NCBI GenBank assembly: GCA_024243835.1
Contig: JALPMN010000620.1
Span: 1 to 38,063, forward strand
Length of the DNA stretch: 38,063 bases
Direction of reading: 5' to 3'
Source: Enteropsectra breve
Taxonomy: Eukaryota; Microsporidia
Of this stretch, positions 9,106-19,900 are shown in pieces (position 1 is the stretch's first letter; every line of letters starts with the position of its first letter). The position numbers were made by a program, and so were the translations under genes. The notes under the pieces are model-generated. The model ran no database searches. It saw nothing but the letters and a program-made list of their open reading frames with translations, and was not told the origin of the DNA.

Positions 9106-10008
9106 ATGAAGGAAGCGAAACATCTCTTGGGAATTACTTGCTCTTTGACCGTTGCTGCCATAATCTTGCAGTGCTTAATATTGTTTAGATACAATGAAAT
9201 TCATCTATACACTAGTTTTACTCCTCATGCATCTGATCCTAATTCTACAAAACAAGCACATGCTGTAAAATGCCCAAACGAAAAAATCTGTATTTTTTCG
9301 AGTAATGGACTAGCAAAAGACATAAGTATAAGCGATTTTGAAAGCAATTTTTCGTTCATTGCAACCGCGATCCCCATATTTGAGCCTAGTACTTTGGAGT
9401 GTGACTTCGATTTGCTAGATGATAAAATCTTTGTCTTTGCTGACTACGCAACTAAAAAATACTTTTTAGTTCCAATTGCGCCCAGAAAAGAAGCCCAGAA
9501 TGGCCAGAATTTGGAAAATATAGATAAGATAGCGCAAACTCTGGAGCTTTACGATCAAAATAGTTTGCCCGATTCCTATGAACTCTTAAAGAGGGTAACG
9601 TTTCTCTTGAAGCAAAACACAAGCTTTTGTGTATTTATCACCAAAAAGCTTTGTGTTGTGCTAAATGATAACGTGGCCGAAATTTTTCGCTTGGACATCG
9701 AGAAAGTATGTAATTTTTTAAGAATTCAAATTTCCTCTTCTGAATTTAATGTGTTTTGTAAGATTCAATTTGTCCATCCAATCATGAATATTGAAATACT
9801 CGAAAAAGAAGTACCGCATTGCTGCGTCATCGATTACAGTGAGCTGAATGGCTTCATTACAGATAAAAGTGAACCAAGCACTAACCACCGCGATATGAAT
9901 GCTGTGCTTGTAATGATCGAAGATCTTATGAGTCGTCCAGATTTTCTCACTTTCGCAAGAACAAGCATCAAGATGGATGGACTTTCTGAAGAACCTGGGT
10001 CTCCTTGA
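9106..10008 (+). CDS. Unidentified single-pass membrane or secreted protein
   Basis: I do not recognise this 300-residue protein. Residues ~7-27 form a hydrophobic segment (ITCSLTVAAIILQCLILF) that would act as a signal anchor or signal peptide, with a mostly hydrophilic remainder expected in the ER/secretory lumen if anchored. No second membrane segment is visible. Topology and the sequence just after the anchor loosely recall PIG-S (GPI transamidase), but the expected C-terminal membrane helix is absent, so I do not assign it. The start is the first ATG and is preceded by GCCCTCCG, matching the local CCC start signal. The gene stands alone, downstream of the candidate RNA segment. Confidence 0.75.
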   Translation: MKEAKHLLGITCSLTVAAIILQCLILFRYNEIHLYTSFTPHASDPNSTKQAHAVKCPNEKICIFSSNGLAKDISISDFESNFSFIATAIPIFEPSTLECDFDLLDDKIFVFADYATKKYFLVPIAPRKEAQNGQNLENIDKIAQTLELYDQNSLPDSYELLKRVTFLLKQNTSFCVFITKKLCVVLNDNVAEIFRLDIEKVCNFLRIQISSSEFNVFCKIQFVHPIMNIEILEKEVPHCCVIDYSELNGFITDKSEPSTNHRDMNAVLVMIEDLMSRPDFLTFARTSIKMDGLSEEPGSP

Positions 10009-11010
10009 CCAAACTGCTAAGATTTGCGCAATTTAGTACATATTAAATTCATTTGTAGGCTGTATATGTGCTTTTAAAAGGCCAGTGTGTTACTTAAAAT
10101 CATTTTAATGAATCAAAACATGCAATACTATCATTACCGTTTTTTAGGAGCAAAATTTAATTTCAGTAAGTTTTGTAAGTGTGAAGAAATAAAAATGTCA
10201 CAAACCTTTAAAAATCTGAGGATTCCTCCATACTATTGTACAATACAGAATGACCGATTGGAATGGAAACTAAAGTGCGTTGCTCGCTTAATATGACTGT
10301 TGCATAATATATTTAAACTGTGCAATTTTATAGTTTATTTACACGTTGTAAGAAGAAATAATTTAAATAAGCAAGTGCAAACTTGCTTTCTTTATCATTA
10401 GTCATAGTTGTCTTCATAATTAGCTATATTTGGATAAAAGCATTTCGAATAGATGATACATTTAGCATTTTGTAAGCTTACGGATTTAATTTTTTAGTAA
10501 TTGTGACAGGAGATCTTTTTGGCTCCTATTGCATTTGAATACAACCGCTGTTTACTCTTTCCGTATTTTATTCATTCTTATTTTGCCACAGAAGATTACT
10601 TACATTAGGCTTCAGGCTTTAGAATAAAGCTGCTTCAATAAAGAATAATGTGTTGTGAACTATTTTCAGTACTCTTCTCTACAAAAACGAAGTTACGGCT
10701 CCAAGGCTATCGGATTAACTTAAGCTGCTTTCCTGTAATTGTCCTATACTTCGTATTATGCCTCGTCTTGAATGAAAATACCTATAAATTCGAAGCTGCA
10801 GCCTGATATAAAAACTATTTATAACGGTAAATGCATTTTTGCTCAAGCGAAGTATAAGACTAAGATTTTATATTAGAAAAAAATAGTACACAGACGTTTA
10901 GCATCTCCAGAAAATCAGATAGCAAATTGTCCATGAAACTCCATATATGCGCGTTTTTAGCGCCTCTTATTTGCAAAATTTATAAACTTGAAGCAAAAAA
11001 TCCCTTCTGG
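10009..11010. other. Intergenic region, no gene called
   Basis: This 1-kb AT-rich gap contains only short open frames; the longest (10087-10296) begins with a GTG and shows no domain. The last 80 bp (10933-11010) are an in-frame extension of the CHY gene that I regard as upstream sequence. An AAAATTTATAAA block near 10976 probably belongs to that gene's start signal. Confidence 0.5.
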
Positions 11011-12081
11011 ATGAATGCAGAAGAAATGCTGAGAATAAAGAAAACAAACAAGTTTTATGCAGACAGAAATGGTTTTAACATTATTTTAAACATACCAGAT
11101 GATTGTATTTATAACGTTGAAGAAATAAAACTAGTGTACTTGCAGGAGGAAGATGAATGGCTTGTGGAATGCAACTGTGTTCCAGAGTCTATTAAAGACA
11201 ACATTCGAAAGTTTGTACTGTCATATGATAGTATTTCCGACTGTATAAAAGACCTTGAGCAAAGCCTTAATGTGGTTCTCAGCGGAAAGATACCATGCAT
11301 TAAAAACACGGCTTCGCGGAATAGCAAGGCCCAAGTGCTCAGCAAGTCGTTTCCATTTGCGATTAACAACCATGTTACTCCAAATGTGCAATATACTTGT
11401 CTCAAGAAAAATATTTCGTTGCTCCAGTGCAAAAATCTCAACGCAAATATAAAATGCAATAAATGCAATGCATATTGCGTTACTGCCAGTGATGCCAGCT
11501 GCTCTAAATGTAAAAATGAAATTGAAATAAGTTTTGTATGCTTGTTAGATCCAGAGTTTCTGGGTTTCCTTCAAGTAAAAAATGGCACTTTTCTTGCATT
11601 TGCACCAAGCGAATTCCAATTTAGCTGCTTGAGCTGCAATGCCTGCTACAAAACGGCCCACCTAGGGCTGAGTGAGGCCTTTCGGATGAACTGTTTTGAG
11701 TGCCACCGGGAAATTTGTCTGACTATAACCAAAGTTCAGTATATTTCGCCAGCGAAAAAAACAATGGCACTGAAGCCAGGCTGCGAACTGCCAGAGCAGG
11801 GTACCTGCAAGCATTACAGAAAATCTAAAAGGTGGTTTCGTTTTCCGTGCTGCAATTCCCTGTTCCCCTGCGATGTCTGTCATGACGAAAATACGACACA
11901 TAGCTCAGTGTTGGCAAGCAAAATGGTGTGCGGTTTGTGCTCTGTTGAACAAAGTATTAAAAAAGAGTGCGGCTGTGGAATGAGCTTAAAAACACAGGCA
12001 AAGCAGTTTTGGGAGGGGGGTGCCGGGAACCGAAATAAAGCGACGCTTAGTAAGAAAGACTCTAGAAAATTTAAGAAATAG
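11011..12081 (+). CDS. CHY-type zinc-finger protein
   Basis: The C-terminal ~110 residues match the fungal CHY zinc-finger type: CKHYRKSKRWFRFPCC, CDVCHDE, CGLCS and CGCGM supply the metal ligands, followed by the typical tail FWEGG, then a basic stretch ending KKDSRKFKK. A middle Cys-rich region (CNKCNAYC, CSKC, CLSCNACY, CFECHRE) adds further zinc-ribbon-like pairs. The N-terminal ~100 residues may be an RWD-like fold (inferred). Related CHY proteins are linked to redox or ubiquitin-related roles, but this subgroup's function is unknown to me. The frame has an earlier ATG at 10933; it would add MKLHICAFLAPLICKIYK, which looks like a spurious signal peptide. The AAATTT block and CCC upstream of 11011 favour the later start. 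Confidence 0.85.
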   Translation: MNAEEMLRIKKTNKFYADRNGFNIILNIPDDCIYNVEEIKLVYLQEEDEWLVECNCVPESIKDNIRKFVLSYDSISDCIKDLEQSLNVVLSGKIPCIKNTASRNSKAQVLSKSFPFAINNHVTPNVQYTCLKKNISLLQCKNLNANIKCNKCNAYCVTASDASCSKCKNEIEISFVCLLDPEFLGFLQVKNGTFLAFAPSEFQFSCLSCNACYKTAHLGLSEAFRMNCFECHREICLTITKVQYISPAKKTMALKPGCELPEQGTCKHYRKSKRWFRFPCCNSLFPCDVCHDENTTHSSVLASKMVCGLCSVEQSIKKECGCGMSLKTQAKQFWEGGAGNRNKATLSKKDSRKFKK

Positions 12082-12700
12082 AGTTTATATGAAGCTTTTG
12101 TATGGAGACATTTCAAAAACTGGAGCACAGAATTATTCAAGTGATCTTAAATATACCCCCAAACGCTAAATTATATGCAATACCACCCTATTTAAGAAAA
12201 CTTTCAAATACAATTCTTAGCAATAAATATTATGTTTTTCCATTGAACCATCGTATTATTTTTCTGCCTCAGTTATAAAATAAACTCCTTTAAATAGACA
12301 ATTTTAAAAATTAGATAAAATTCATTGTGTAGTACTGGATATAGCCTTTGAAGTTATTCAAAATGCGAGCATATCATCCTGTAATCTGTTGCCGATAGTA
12401 TATGTGCTGACTGCGTTTTATGACATCAGATAGACACTGAAATTATATCTTGGGCAATGAATAGGTCACTAATGCCCGCTGGCACTAGTAATTTTTCGAA
12501 ATAGGGCCAATTATATAGCCTAAGTGTTTTGCTGCCATAATAGAGTACATTCATTTGAAAAATACAACTGAAGATAATTTTGGCTCAGTATTTAAAAATC
12601 TATTTGTTTAACTTTTAATATATTACAAGCGCTTATGCTGACTCAAATAAAGCTCATTGCTGTGGTTTTTTGTCTTATAAAAACTGTGAAAAATTTTCCC
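12082..12700. other. Intergenic region, little content
   Basis: No credible coding frame is seen. A 5-bp stem, GGGCA (12452-12456) with TGCCC (12473-12477), followed by a T5 run at 12492, is the only structure noticed and is too weak to call an RNA gene. The last 66 bp (12635-12700) are open in frame with RBG1 but do not resemble the family's N-terminus. Confidence 0.45.
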
Positions 12701-12703
12701 ATG
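12689..12703 (+). promoter_or_regulatory. Start signal AAAAATTTTCCCATG of RBG1
   Basis: The AAATTT-like block and CCC are fused directly to the start codon at 12701. This is the cleanest copy of the composite signal in the window. It decides against the upstream in-frame start at 12635. Confidence 0.65.
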
Positions 12704-13792
12704 AGTAGTACGCTAGATAAGATTAAAGAAATCGAGGCTGAGATGGCGAGAACACAAAGAAATAAGGCAACAGAGGGACATCTGGGTTTGCTCAAAGCCA
12801 AGCTTGCAAAGCTCAGAAGAGAGCTCCTAATGCCCAAGGGAGGAGGCACAAATACTGAAACAGGATTTGACGTCTCAAAGACAGGCTCGGCACGTATTGG
12901 ATTTGTAGGCTTCCCAAGTGTCGGCAAGAGTACGCTGATGTCAAAGCTAACTGGTGTGCACAGTGAAGTCGCTGCATATGAATTTACAACGCTTACGACA
13001 GTTCCTGGAGTCATCACATATAACGGTGCGAAACTGCAAATTTTGGATCTTCCCGGGATTATTGAGGGAGCGAAAGACGGAAGAGGACGAGGTAGACAGG
13101 TTTTGGCTGTTGCTAAAACGTGTTCACTGATTGTGATTTGTCTCGATGTCACCAAGCCAATGACTCACAAAAAAATAATTGAGCGCGAGCTCGAAGCCTC
13201 TGGAATTCGGATTAACAAGGAGCCGCCAAGAATTAAGATCACCAAGCGAGAGCGCGGAGGAATATCCTTCACCGGCGGGAACATTGATGGGGATATTATC
13301 AAGAACATTCTTCATGAATTTAGAATAAGCAATGCAGATGTCACGATCAGTGGAGATCCGACCATTGATGAGTTTATCGATGCTGTTGAGGGGAACAGAA
13401 AATACATACCTGCACTTTATGTCTTGAATAAAATAGATGCTATCACAGAAGAGGAGCTGGATATTATATACCGTGTTCCCCATGCTGTTCCAATGAGTGC
13501 TAATCTTGGATGGAACTACGACATCTTTTTAAAGAAAGTGTGGGGGTATTTGAATTTGATACGGATTTATCCTAAGCCCAAGGGCCAGGGTATCGATTAT
13601 GACGAGCCTGTCATTTTGAAGAACAAAAGATGCAGTGTGAGCGACTTTTGTAACGTTATTCATCGCGATATTATCAGAAAGTTTAAGTACGCAATTGTTT
13701 GGGGGACTTCGGTCAAGCATGTGAAGCAGAAGGTTGGAAAAGACCACATTCTCAACGATCTTGATGTTGTGCAGATTATAAAGAGCGTTTAG
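12701..13792 (+). CDS. RBG1: Developmentally regulated GTP-binding protein (RBG1/DRG1)
   Basis: This Obg-HflX superfamily GTPase binds translating ribosomes and, with its DFRP partner, relieves stalling. The 363-residue product begins as DRG1 proteins do ([19 protein letters not shown], then [15 protein letters not shown]). It has a P-loop GFPSVGKST (residues 70-78), G3 DLPGIIEGA (from 116) with the adjoining GRGRGRQ, G4 NKID (243-246) and a C-terminal TGS domain (residues ~290-363, ending in [12 protein letters not shown]). Length matches the family. The open frame starts at 12635, but family alignment and the adjacent CCC-ATG support 12701. AATAAA follows the stop by about 30 bp. Confidence 0.97.
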   Translation: MSSTLDKIKEIEAEMARTQRNKATEGHLGLLKAKLAKLRRELLMPKGGGTNTETGFDVSKTGSARIGFVGFPSVGKSTLMSKLTGVHSEVAAYEFTTLTTVPGVITYNGAKLQILDLPGIIEGAKDGRGRGRQVLAVAKTCSLIVICLDVTKPMTHKKIIERELEASGIRINKEPPRIKITKRERGGISFTGGNIDGDIIKNILHEFRISNADVTISGDPTIDEFIDAVEGNRKYIPALYVLNKIDAITEEELDIIYRVPHAVPMSANLGWNYDIFLKKVWGYLNLIRIYPKPKGQGIDYDEPVILKNKRCSVSDFCNVIHRDIIRKFKYAIVWGTSVKHVKQKVGKDHILNDLDVVQIIKSV

Positions 13793-14840
13793 AAAGCTTG
13801 GATCTATTTTTAAGCGCATTATAATAAATGTTTAGCAATAGCATTTTAATATTAATTGTGAGCGGTTTACTGGGTGCAAAGGTCTTCCTTTTAAAGGGGT
13901 TTTAATTTTTAACACAGCAGAATGATCATAATTTTGGTTTGCCAAAACCATTTTTAAAAATAGTTTAAGCAAACAGTATATCTTCAATATAGTTCTTTTA
14001 AATAAACATCTTGAATATCAAAAGATTCTTGTCTTTAGCTGTTGCTTAACTTAATTGAAGCATTCTCAAATTTATCACAGCAGCTTTTTATTTGAGTGTT
14101 ATGCCTAAAATTAAACTGTTATACCTAAGAAAATGGGTCATCAGTCTGGCAACAAGCCATTCCGTAATGGCGGGACTACAAATATATTATTTGACAGCAA
14201 TTTTATCTATGAGTTAAAGCTCCATTAAGGATTTCAATATATTGATTTAGTCCGTTATCTCTAGTAATCTTACTAGGAAATACTTATAATTTTCCGATTA
14301 AGCCGTTGAAACCTGATTCAACCATGTTTTTCGGTTGGCATGCTATAACCAGTTTGCATCTTGTAAAATGGCATGAAGCAAAAGTATGAGCTCATAAATC
14401 AGTAAAATAAAGGTTCCGGGAAAGTAATATTAAGCTGACTTCACGAAGGGTAGGCATTTAATGTAATTTTCAATTTATGTTAGTCAGTAGCGAATTGTTG
14501 AAGTGAGAGCACGGTAATACCTCTAAAAGAAGTGATCATGGCCTGAACAAGAAAAGGCTATCATTATTTAAATAGAGAAGTATAAAGTATGTCACTATTG
14601 AAGTCTGTGCCCTAGTTCTCTGCATCCCAGGAATGTTTGGAATCAAATAATTTTCAAAGATCTCACTAAAACAACAAAGATGTTTCAAATAAGAGTAAAT
14701 GAACCAATGATGTAGGTTATATGCGCATTAGTAGCATAATGAAAACGCAGCATGACAATCTGAGATATATCTATAAAAAATGATACACACTAATATTTGG
14801 CAAGCTGTTGTTTGCTATATTTTTTTATATTTTGGCCCTT
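13793..14840. other. Intergenic region, no gene called
   Basis: This gap of about 1 kb shows no frame with a credible start. A perfect hairpin, GCCATT-CCGT-AATGGC (14156-14171), is isolated and unexplained. The kinesin frame opens at a TTG (14808), and the 33 bp before its ATG carry a TATATTTTGG block and CCC. Confidence 0.45.
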
Positions 14841-16097
14841 ATGAAAAGCAGTCTAAGTGAGTTGGAGGTTCTTCTACAGTCATTGCAGGTGATTCCCAGG
14901 AAGCATAAGAAACAAGGGGATGAAAAGACCTGCTATGCGTTTTCAGTAAATACGGAGCTAGACAATGTGATAAAAAGTGACTCTGGCTCTAAAGGCGAGC
15001 AAGCACAGCATTCCGGGAGGTATGAGACTGAAACGCAAAAATATCTCTTAATTATAGAAAATTTGAAAAATAAACTAAAAGAAGTCACTGAAGAAAACAG
15101 TATTCTGCGCGAGCAGGAAAAACGAATGAGAAGTATAATTGTTGAGTCCAAAGGCTTAATACAGGTGTTCGGCAGAGTCAAGCCACAAAGTACAAAGACA
15201 GGGGTATATTACACAGACAAGCAAATCGTTTTGAGTAGCAAGGCCTTCAGCTTCGATAAAATATTCTCGGAGAACGACAACCAGGAGGCCGTGTATAGCG
15301 AGTTTCGGCCACTTATAGAACACGTACTTGAGGGATACAATGTATGCATATTTGCATACGGCCAGACAGGGAGTGGAAAGACATATACGATGGGTGGTGA
15401 CGTTAATGAAACGGGTTTAATCCAAAATTCGATTGAGTGTCTTAAGACGAAGTTGGCCTTGCAGGCAAAGGAGACCACAACACAAAAGCTCACCATCCAG
15501 TATTTTGAGATTTACAATAACGAAATACGTGATTTGATTGGTGGAACTGCTGTTTCCATACAGCACACGAGAAACGGCAGCACTGTTCCAGAGAGTACTG
15601 AAAAACAAATCAAAAATTTAGACTGCGCTTTGGATGTTCTTAATAGTGCGATTGGTAGGAGAAGGACAGGAAAAACAGAATGCAACTCTCAGTCTAGTAG
15701 AAGCCATGCAGTCTTTGCTATCAATATACATACTGTGAAGAATGATATTGTGCACAAAGGATCTTTGGTACTAATTGATTTGGCGGGGTCTGAGCGGCTT
15801 TCTAAAAGCAAAGCAGCAAATGAAAGACTAGCAGAAACACAGCACATAAACAAGAGCCTCAGCACACTAGGAAACGTCTTTAATGCCATCAAACGAAAAG
15901 ACAAGTTTGTCCCATATAGAGAGAGCAAACTGACAGATCTGCTTAGTAAGTACTTCAGTGAAAAATCTCGTACAGTAATGATAGCAAATCTTAACCTGGA
16001 AAACTCTGATGAAACACTTTGTACTTTGCGGTTTGCAACTAAAGTAAGTGAGTGTGAGCTTGGTGAAAATAAAAAAAATATTAGTAAAGAGATCTGA
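14841..16097 (+). CDS. Kinesin-14 family motor protein (KAR3-like)
   Basis: This is a microtubule motor with a C-terminal motor domain, the hallmark of minus-end-directed kinesin-14 proteins that organise spindle poles. Residues ~60-105 form a coiled coil (IENLKNKLKEVTEENSIL), followed by the neck and first motor strand (LIQVFGRVKP). Motor motifs are intact: P-loop GQTGSGKT (174-181), switch I NSQSSRSH (282-289), switch II DLAGSE (313-318) and HINKSLSTLGNV. The product has 418 residues, much shorter than Kar3 (729 aa), because the N-terminal tail is cut down to about 60 residues, which limits cargo or second-microtubule binding. The frame opens at a TTG; the first ATG is preceded by GGCCCTT, matching the local start signal. 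Confidence 0.95.
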   Translation: MKSSLSELEVLLQSLQVIPRKHKKQGDEKTCYAFSVNTELDNVIKSDSGSKGEQAQHSGRYETETQKYLLIIENLKNKLKEVTEENSILREQEKRMRSIIVESKGLIQVFGRVKPQSTKTGVYYTDKQIVLSSKAFSFDKIFSENDNQEAVYSEFRPLIEHVLEGYNVCIFAYGQTGSGKTYTMGGDVNETGLIQNSIECLKTKLALQAKETTTQKLTIQYFEIYNNEIRDLIGGTAVSIQHTRNGSTVPESTEKQIKNLDCALDVLNSAIGRRRTGKTECNSQSSRSHAVFAINIHTVKNDIVHKGSLVLIDLAGSERLSKSKAANERLAETQHINKSLSTLGNVFNAIKRKDKFVPYRESKLTDLLSKYFSEKSRTVMIANLNLENSDETLCTLRFATKVSECELGENKKNISKEI

Positions 16098-16916
16098 TCG
16101 GGCATCTGTCGTGCCTCTTGGCTCAGAAACATTTTGCTATTATACATCTGTTGCGTGATTAAATTTGTTAGCCATTCAAGTTCTATTATTCAATATCCTG
16201 CTTGCAGCTCCTTAGTGCACAAAATAATTCTTCTTTATCCAAACACAATCCATACTATTTGGCAAGTAATCTCATAAATACCTTCCACATTTTTCTGCGA
16301 TTGAGCTTATTTTAAAAGGGCATTGTGTTGCGCAATCAGTTTAAGAACTTATCTCTAAATACATATTTTTAGCTTGGCTTTCAAATTACGAGTTTCTAAT
16401 AAAAATATAAAAACAGTGATGATGTTTGGATACAACAACATAATAATTCCCTTTGATTTGTTCTGCAGCACTAATAGCCATAAACTCTGTCTGAACAATC
16501 GCTTGAAGATACTAAAATTACGGTAATAGATGGTGGAGAAAACAGCGGGAAATTTTGTCTTTAAAGGCAAAACTATAATTGGAAATTAGTTTTAGTATTC
16601 TTCATTATGACACAGAGAGGAAATACTAAAGAACAGGATAAAGCATATTATTTTCTGTATCAGGTAAGAATCTATTTGCGCGGAGGAAGAATAAAAAAAC
16701 GATTGCCTTTGATATACCTTTAACAAAGCTAGAATACTTTAACACCATTATACTTTCAAGATATGATAAATGCAGTCTATAGTTAAACAAATCACAAAAA
16801 AGCTTCGCTTCGAAAATCGTGTAGAAATGCCTTAAACTGCCAAGGTTTCTGTATTCTCCCATCAGCGACAATTAATTTTTTGATAATACAAACTTCAAGA
16901 GCCGATTTTTCAAGTA
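16098..16916. other. Intergenic region upstream of the retrotransposon
   Basis: No gene is called. Short frames on both strands between 16607 and 16862 read fairly protein-like (for example a 78-codon minus-strand frame from ATG at 16862) but match nothing I know and are interrupted in every frame that could extend them. The retrotransposon is inserted at the right end, after TTAAA. Confidence 0.4.
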
Positions 16917-16921
16917 TTAAA
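16917..16921. repeat. Target-site duplication, left copy (TTAAA)
   Basis: TTAAA directly left of the 5' LTR is repeated directly right of the 3' LTR (20347-20351). A 5-bp duplication is the usual product of LTR-retrotransposon integrases. Confidence 0.8.
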
Positions 16922-16991
16922 AGTTGGCCTGTACCATGCCTCTTTCATATATCTTATAAATAAATACCCTTTATGTTGACTATATCTGACT
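16922..16991 (+). repeat. 5' LTR, 70 bp
   Basis: It is identical to 20277-20346. The ends AGT...ACT form a 3-bp inverted repeat in place of the common TG...CA. It contains a TATA-like block, CCC and the ATG of the Gag-Pol frame. Confidence 0.9.
16955..16975 (+). promoter_or_regulatory. LTR core promoter and start signal
   Basis: TATAAATAAATA (16955-16966) is followed by CCC (16967-16969) and ATG (16973-16975). This copies the architecture seen at host genes here and lies wholly inside the LTR, so the 3' LTR carries it too (ATG at 20328-20330). Confidence 0.55.
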
Positions 16992-19900
16992 TGGCACCCG
17001 ATGCGGGACTCAAAAGTTCAAAAAACTATAACCGCACATGGGAAGGAAAAAGCGCATTTGCAGCACTATGGCGTGCTGAAAGCTACATTAAGCAGAGAAA
17101 CATAGAGTCTGATATTGATAAAATTCATTGGTTTTTACGTGGTGCTTCTGACAAAGTTGTCGTTTGGTATGCGCGAAGCAAAGATAAAAATTTCACCAAA
17201 TGGACACAATTTAAGGTCGCTTATGTCCGTGATTTAGAATCCCCACAAGACAAAAGATTATTGTTCAGTCTACTCCAGCAGGAGGACTGGATGAGCACAA
17301 AAGACTACCTATTACTACTTGCACAACTCTTCCCAAAATATACTCATATAGCAATTCGAAAAATCATTAGCAAATTTAGCCCTGATATCTCAGATAAACT
17401 CAGGAGATGGATGCAACAGCGGCCAACAACAGTTGGTCGTCTTGAGTGGCTGTGCATTGCAGCCGACCGATTCGCACCAAAATGGAAATCCGTTTCCCAT
17501 CAGCCTAGCAAAGTAGCTAGAGGGCAGTCCAACGTGGACATTCTGCCAGTACAAAGCAATTCTTCCAAAACATACGAAAACGTCTGTACTAATCGAGATA
17601 CACTCTCGTTCTCGACTTCTGGTCTGGCTGAACAAGCCCCGGAGTATGAGCCTCCTGAAAATAGCGTAGCGCGTTCCGACAATAACCGCACTCCCAAAGT
17701 GAGACACGACACTCAGAGAACACCGTCAACAAAGACCGGTATAATAAAGCCTGGCATAACAGCTAATTTTGCGCCAGAAGACACATCACCAGTTGATTTA
17801 GCCCACACTTCAGAGTGTGGAGACTTAAATATTCGCTTTGATCAATTATCTGATTTAAAAAAATACTTTCCACTCGTTCTCGATAACGAAATTAAGCCAC
17901 GCCCACCTTGTCCTATAGAAGAATGTGTCATCGAGACCCCTCTTAATAAGCAAGTTCAAGTACAGTGGCAGGGAAGGATTCCCGAAGCCCACCTTGAGGC
18001 GACACGTACAACAATCGCAAATCTCGAAAAAGCACAAATAATCAGACGGTCTGATTCGCAATGGCGTAATCCAATCCGTCCAGTGATAAAACCAGATGGA
18101 TCAGTACGTATTTGTACCAACCTTATTATGCTGAATAAGCTAGTCATTTCAGATCCATACAGCATTCCTTTAATGCCTGATATTATTGAAAAGATGCAAG
18201 GCGCACGATATTTTACTTTGATTGATTTGAAAGACGGGTATTTCCAAATACCGATTCGAGAACAGGACAGACACAAAACCGCATTTAAGTTTGAACATTC
18301 ATTATACGAGTGGTGTCGCATGCCCATGGGCTATAAAAATGCACCTGCCTTGTTTCAGCGCATAATGGACACCATTTTAAATGATCGATTAGGTCGTGGA
18401 GTAAATGTATATCTCGATGACATTGTGATTTACGGAAAAACCAAAAATGAACATGATGCAATTACTCACTGGGTTTTTCAACGCCTGAAAGAAAACAATT
18501 TAATTGCAAACCATAAAAAGATTCAATTCTGCCTACCAGAAATAAAATTGCTAGGATTTAAAGTAGACGGAACAAGAGTATCAATTATACCAGAAATAAA
18601 AGACGAAATCAACTCTTTTCCACGTCCGGATAGCACGCCGGGATTAAGAAGATTTCTTGGAAAGATTAATGTTTATCGCGACTTTATAAAAGATCTAGCT
18701 GCTATTGCGACTCCATTGTATGAACGCACTGGCCCTCACACCAAATTTATGTGGTCACCTTCAATGGAAGATGCTTTTATTAGTTTAAAGGAAAAACTTT
18801 CTGAAGCTATTGCGCTATTTCATCCTGACTACAAACGTCCTTTTATCCTTGAAACAGATGCCTCCGACACTGGAATAGGAGCAGTGCTGCTTCAATACAA
18901 TGAGAAAGGACAAAAGGTACCTATTCGATGGATATCAAGAAAACTCTCGCCAGCAGAGCGTAACTACGGAATCACGGAAAAAGAACTACTCGGAGTTGTA
19001 TGGTCTATTAAACATCTAGATTATATTTTGCGTGGACGCCACTTCTCAGTGATAACTGATCACAAGGCACTGACAGTTATTCAATCCAAAGACGATTTTG
19101 GAAACCCAAGGATGCACCGCTGGATCAGCTCGATTCAAGAATATGATTTCGACATTGCATACAGGCAGGGGTCTGAAATGCATAGTGCAGACGCTCTCAG
19201 CCGAATATACGAACGGAGTGCGACTGAGTACACATCACAAAATAACAAAACAGATTGTCCCTCCAATGATGATTTAACTGGTGATGAAAATTCAGACAAT
19301 CGCCGCACAGAAGAGACTTCTACAATTAATGATAATGAAGCCAAACTCGAATTAGTTCAGAAAGCACATGAAGAACTTCTGCATCGTAGCATGGAACCAA
19401 TGCTTTATGAACTTCGAAAGAGTTACACCTGGCCGAATATGAGACAGCTAATCTCTATAGTACTAGCACGATGCGAAACATGCAACAAGAACAATCGCAA
19501 GCACGGAGGTGGTTCCAACTTTATCGATACTGCGCATCGTCTTGAAAAGACTGCAATCGATATAATGAAAGTTGACGGAACACATCCATATATTCTTATA
19601 TTTATTGATTTTTACACAAGAATAATGAAAATTCATTCCCTACGCTCACGAACATCTACAGAAATTATTGGTATTTTAGAGGGCTGGTTTGAAACGCTTG
19701 GCAAACCAAAAGAAATAAACACAGATAATGCCTTGGAATTTACCAGCAACGCATTTAAAACTTTTTGCCAAACGAACCAGATTCGGCATCATCTCACAAG
19801 TATTGAAAAGCATGAGGCAAATGGTCGCGTAGAAAGAGTTATACGCACAGTTCGCGACGGTCTTGCTAAAACAAAGAATCAAGGATGCCTGACAACTCGT

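Noticed and set aside
12452..12496. GGGCA/TGCCC stem followed by T5
   Set aside because: It is a single weak stem with a 16-nt loop in an AT-rich gap; not enough for an RNA call.
16607..16862. Overlapping protein-like short frames on both strands, including a possible GTAAG donor at 16664
   Set aside because: Each frame is interrupted and unrecognised; the splice idea rests on a 5-base motif.
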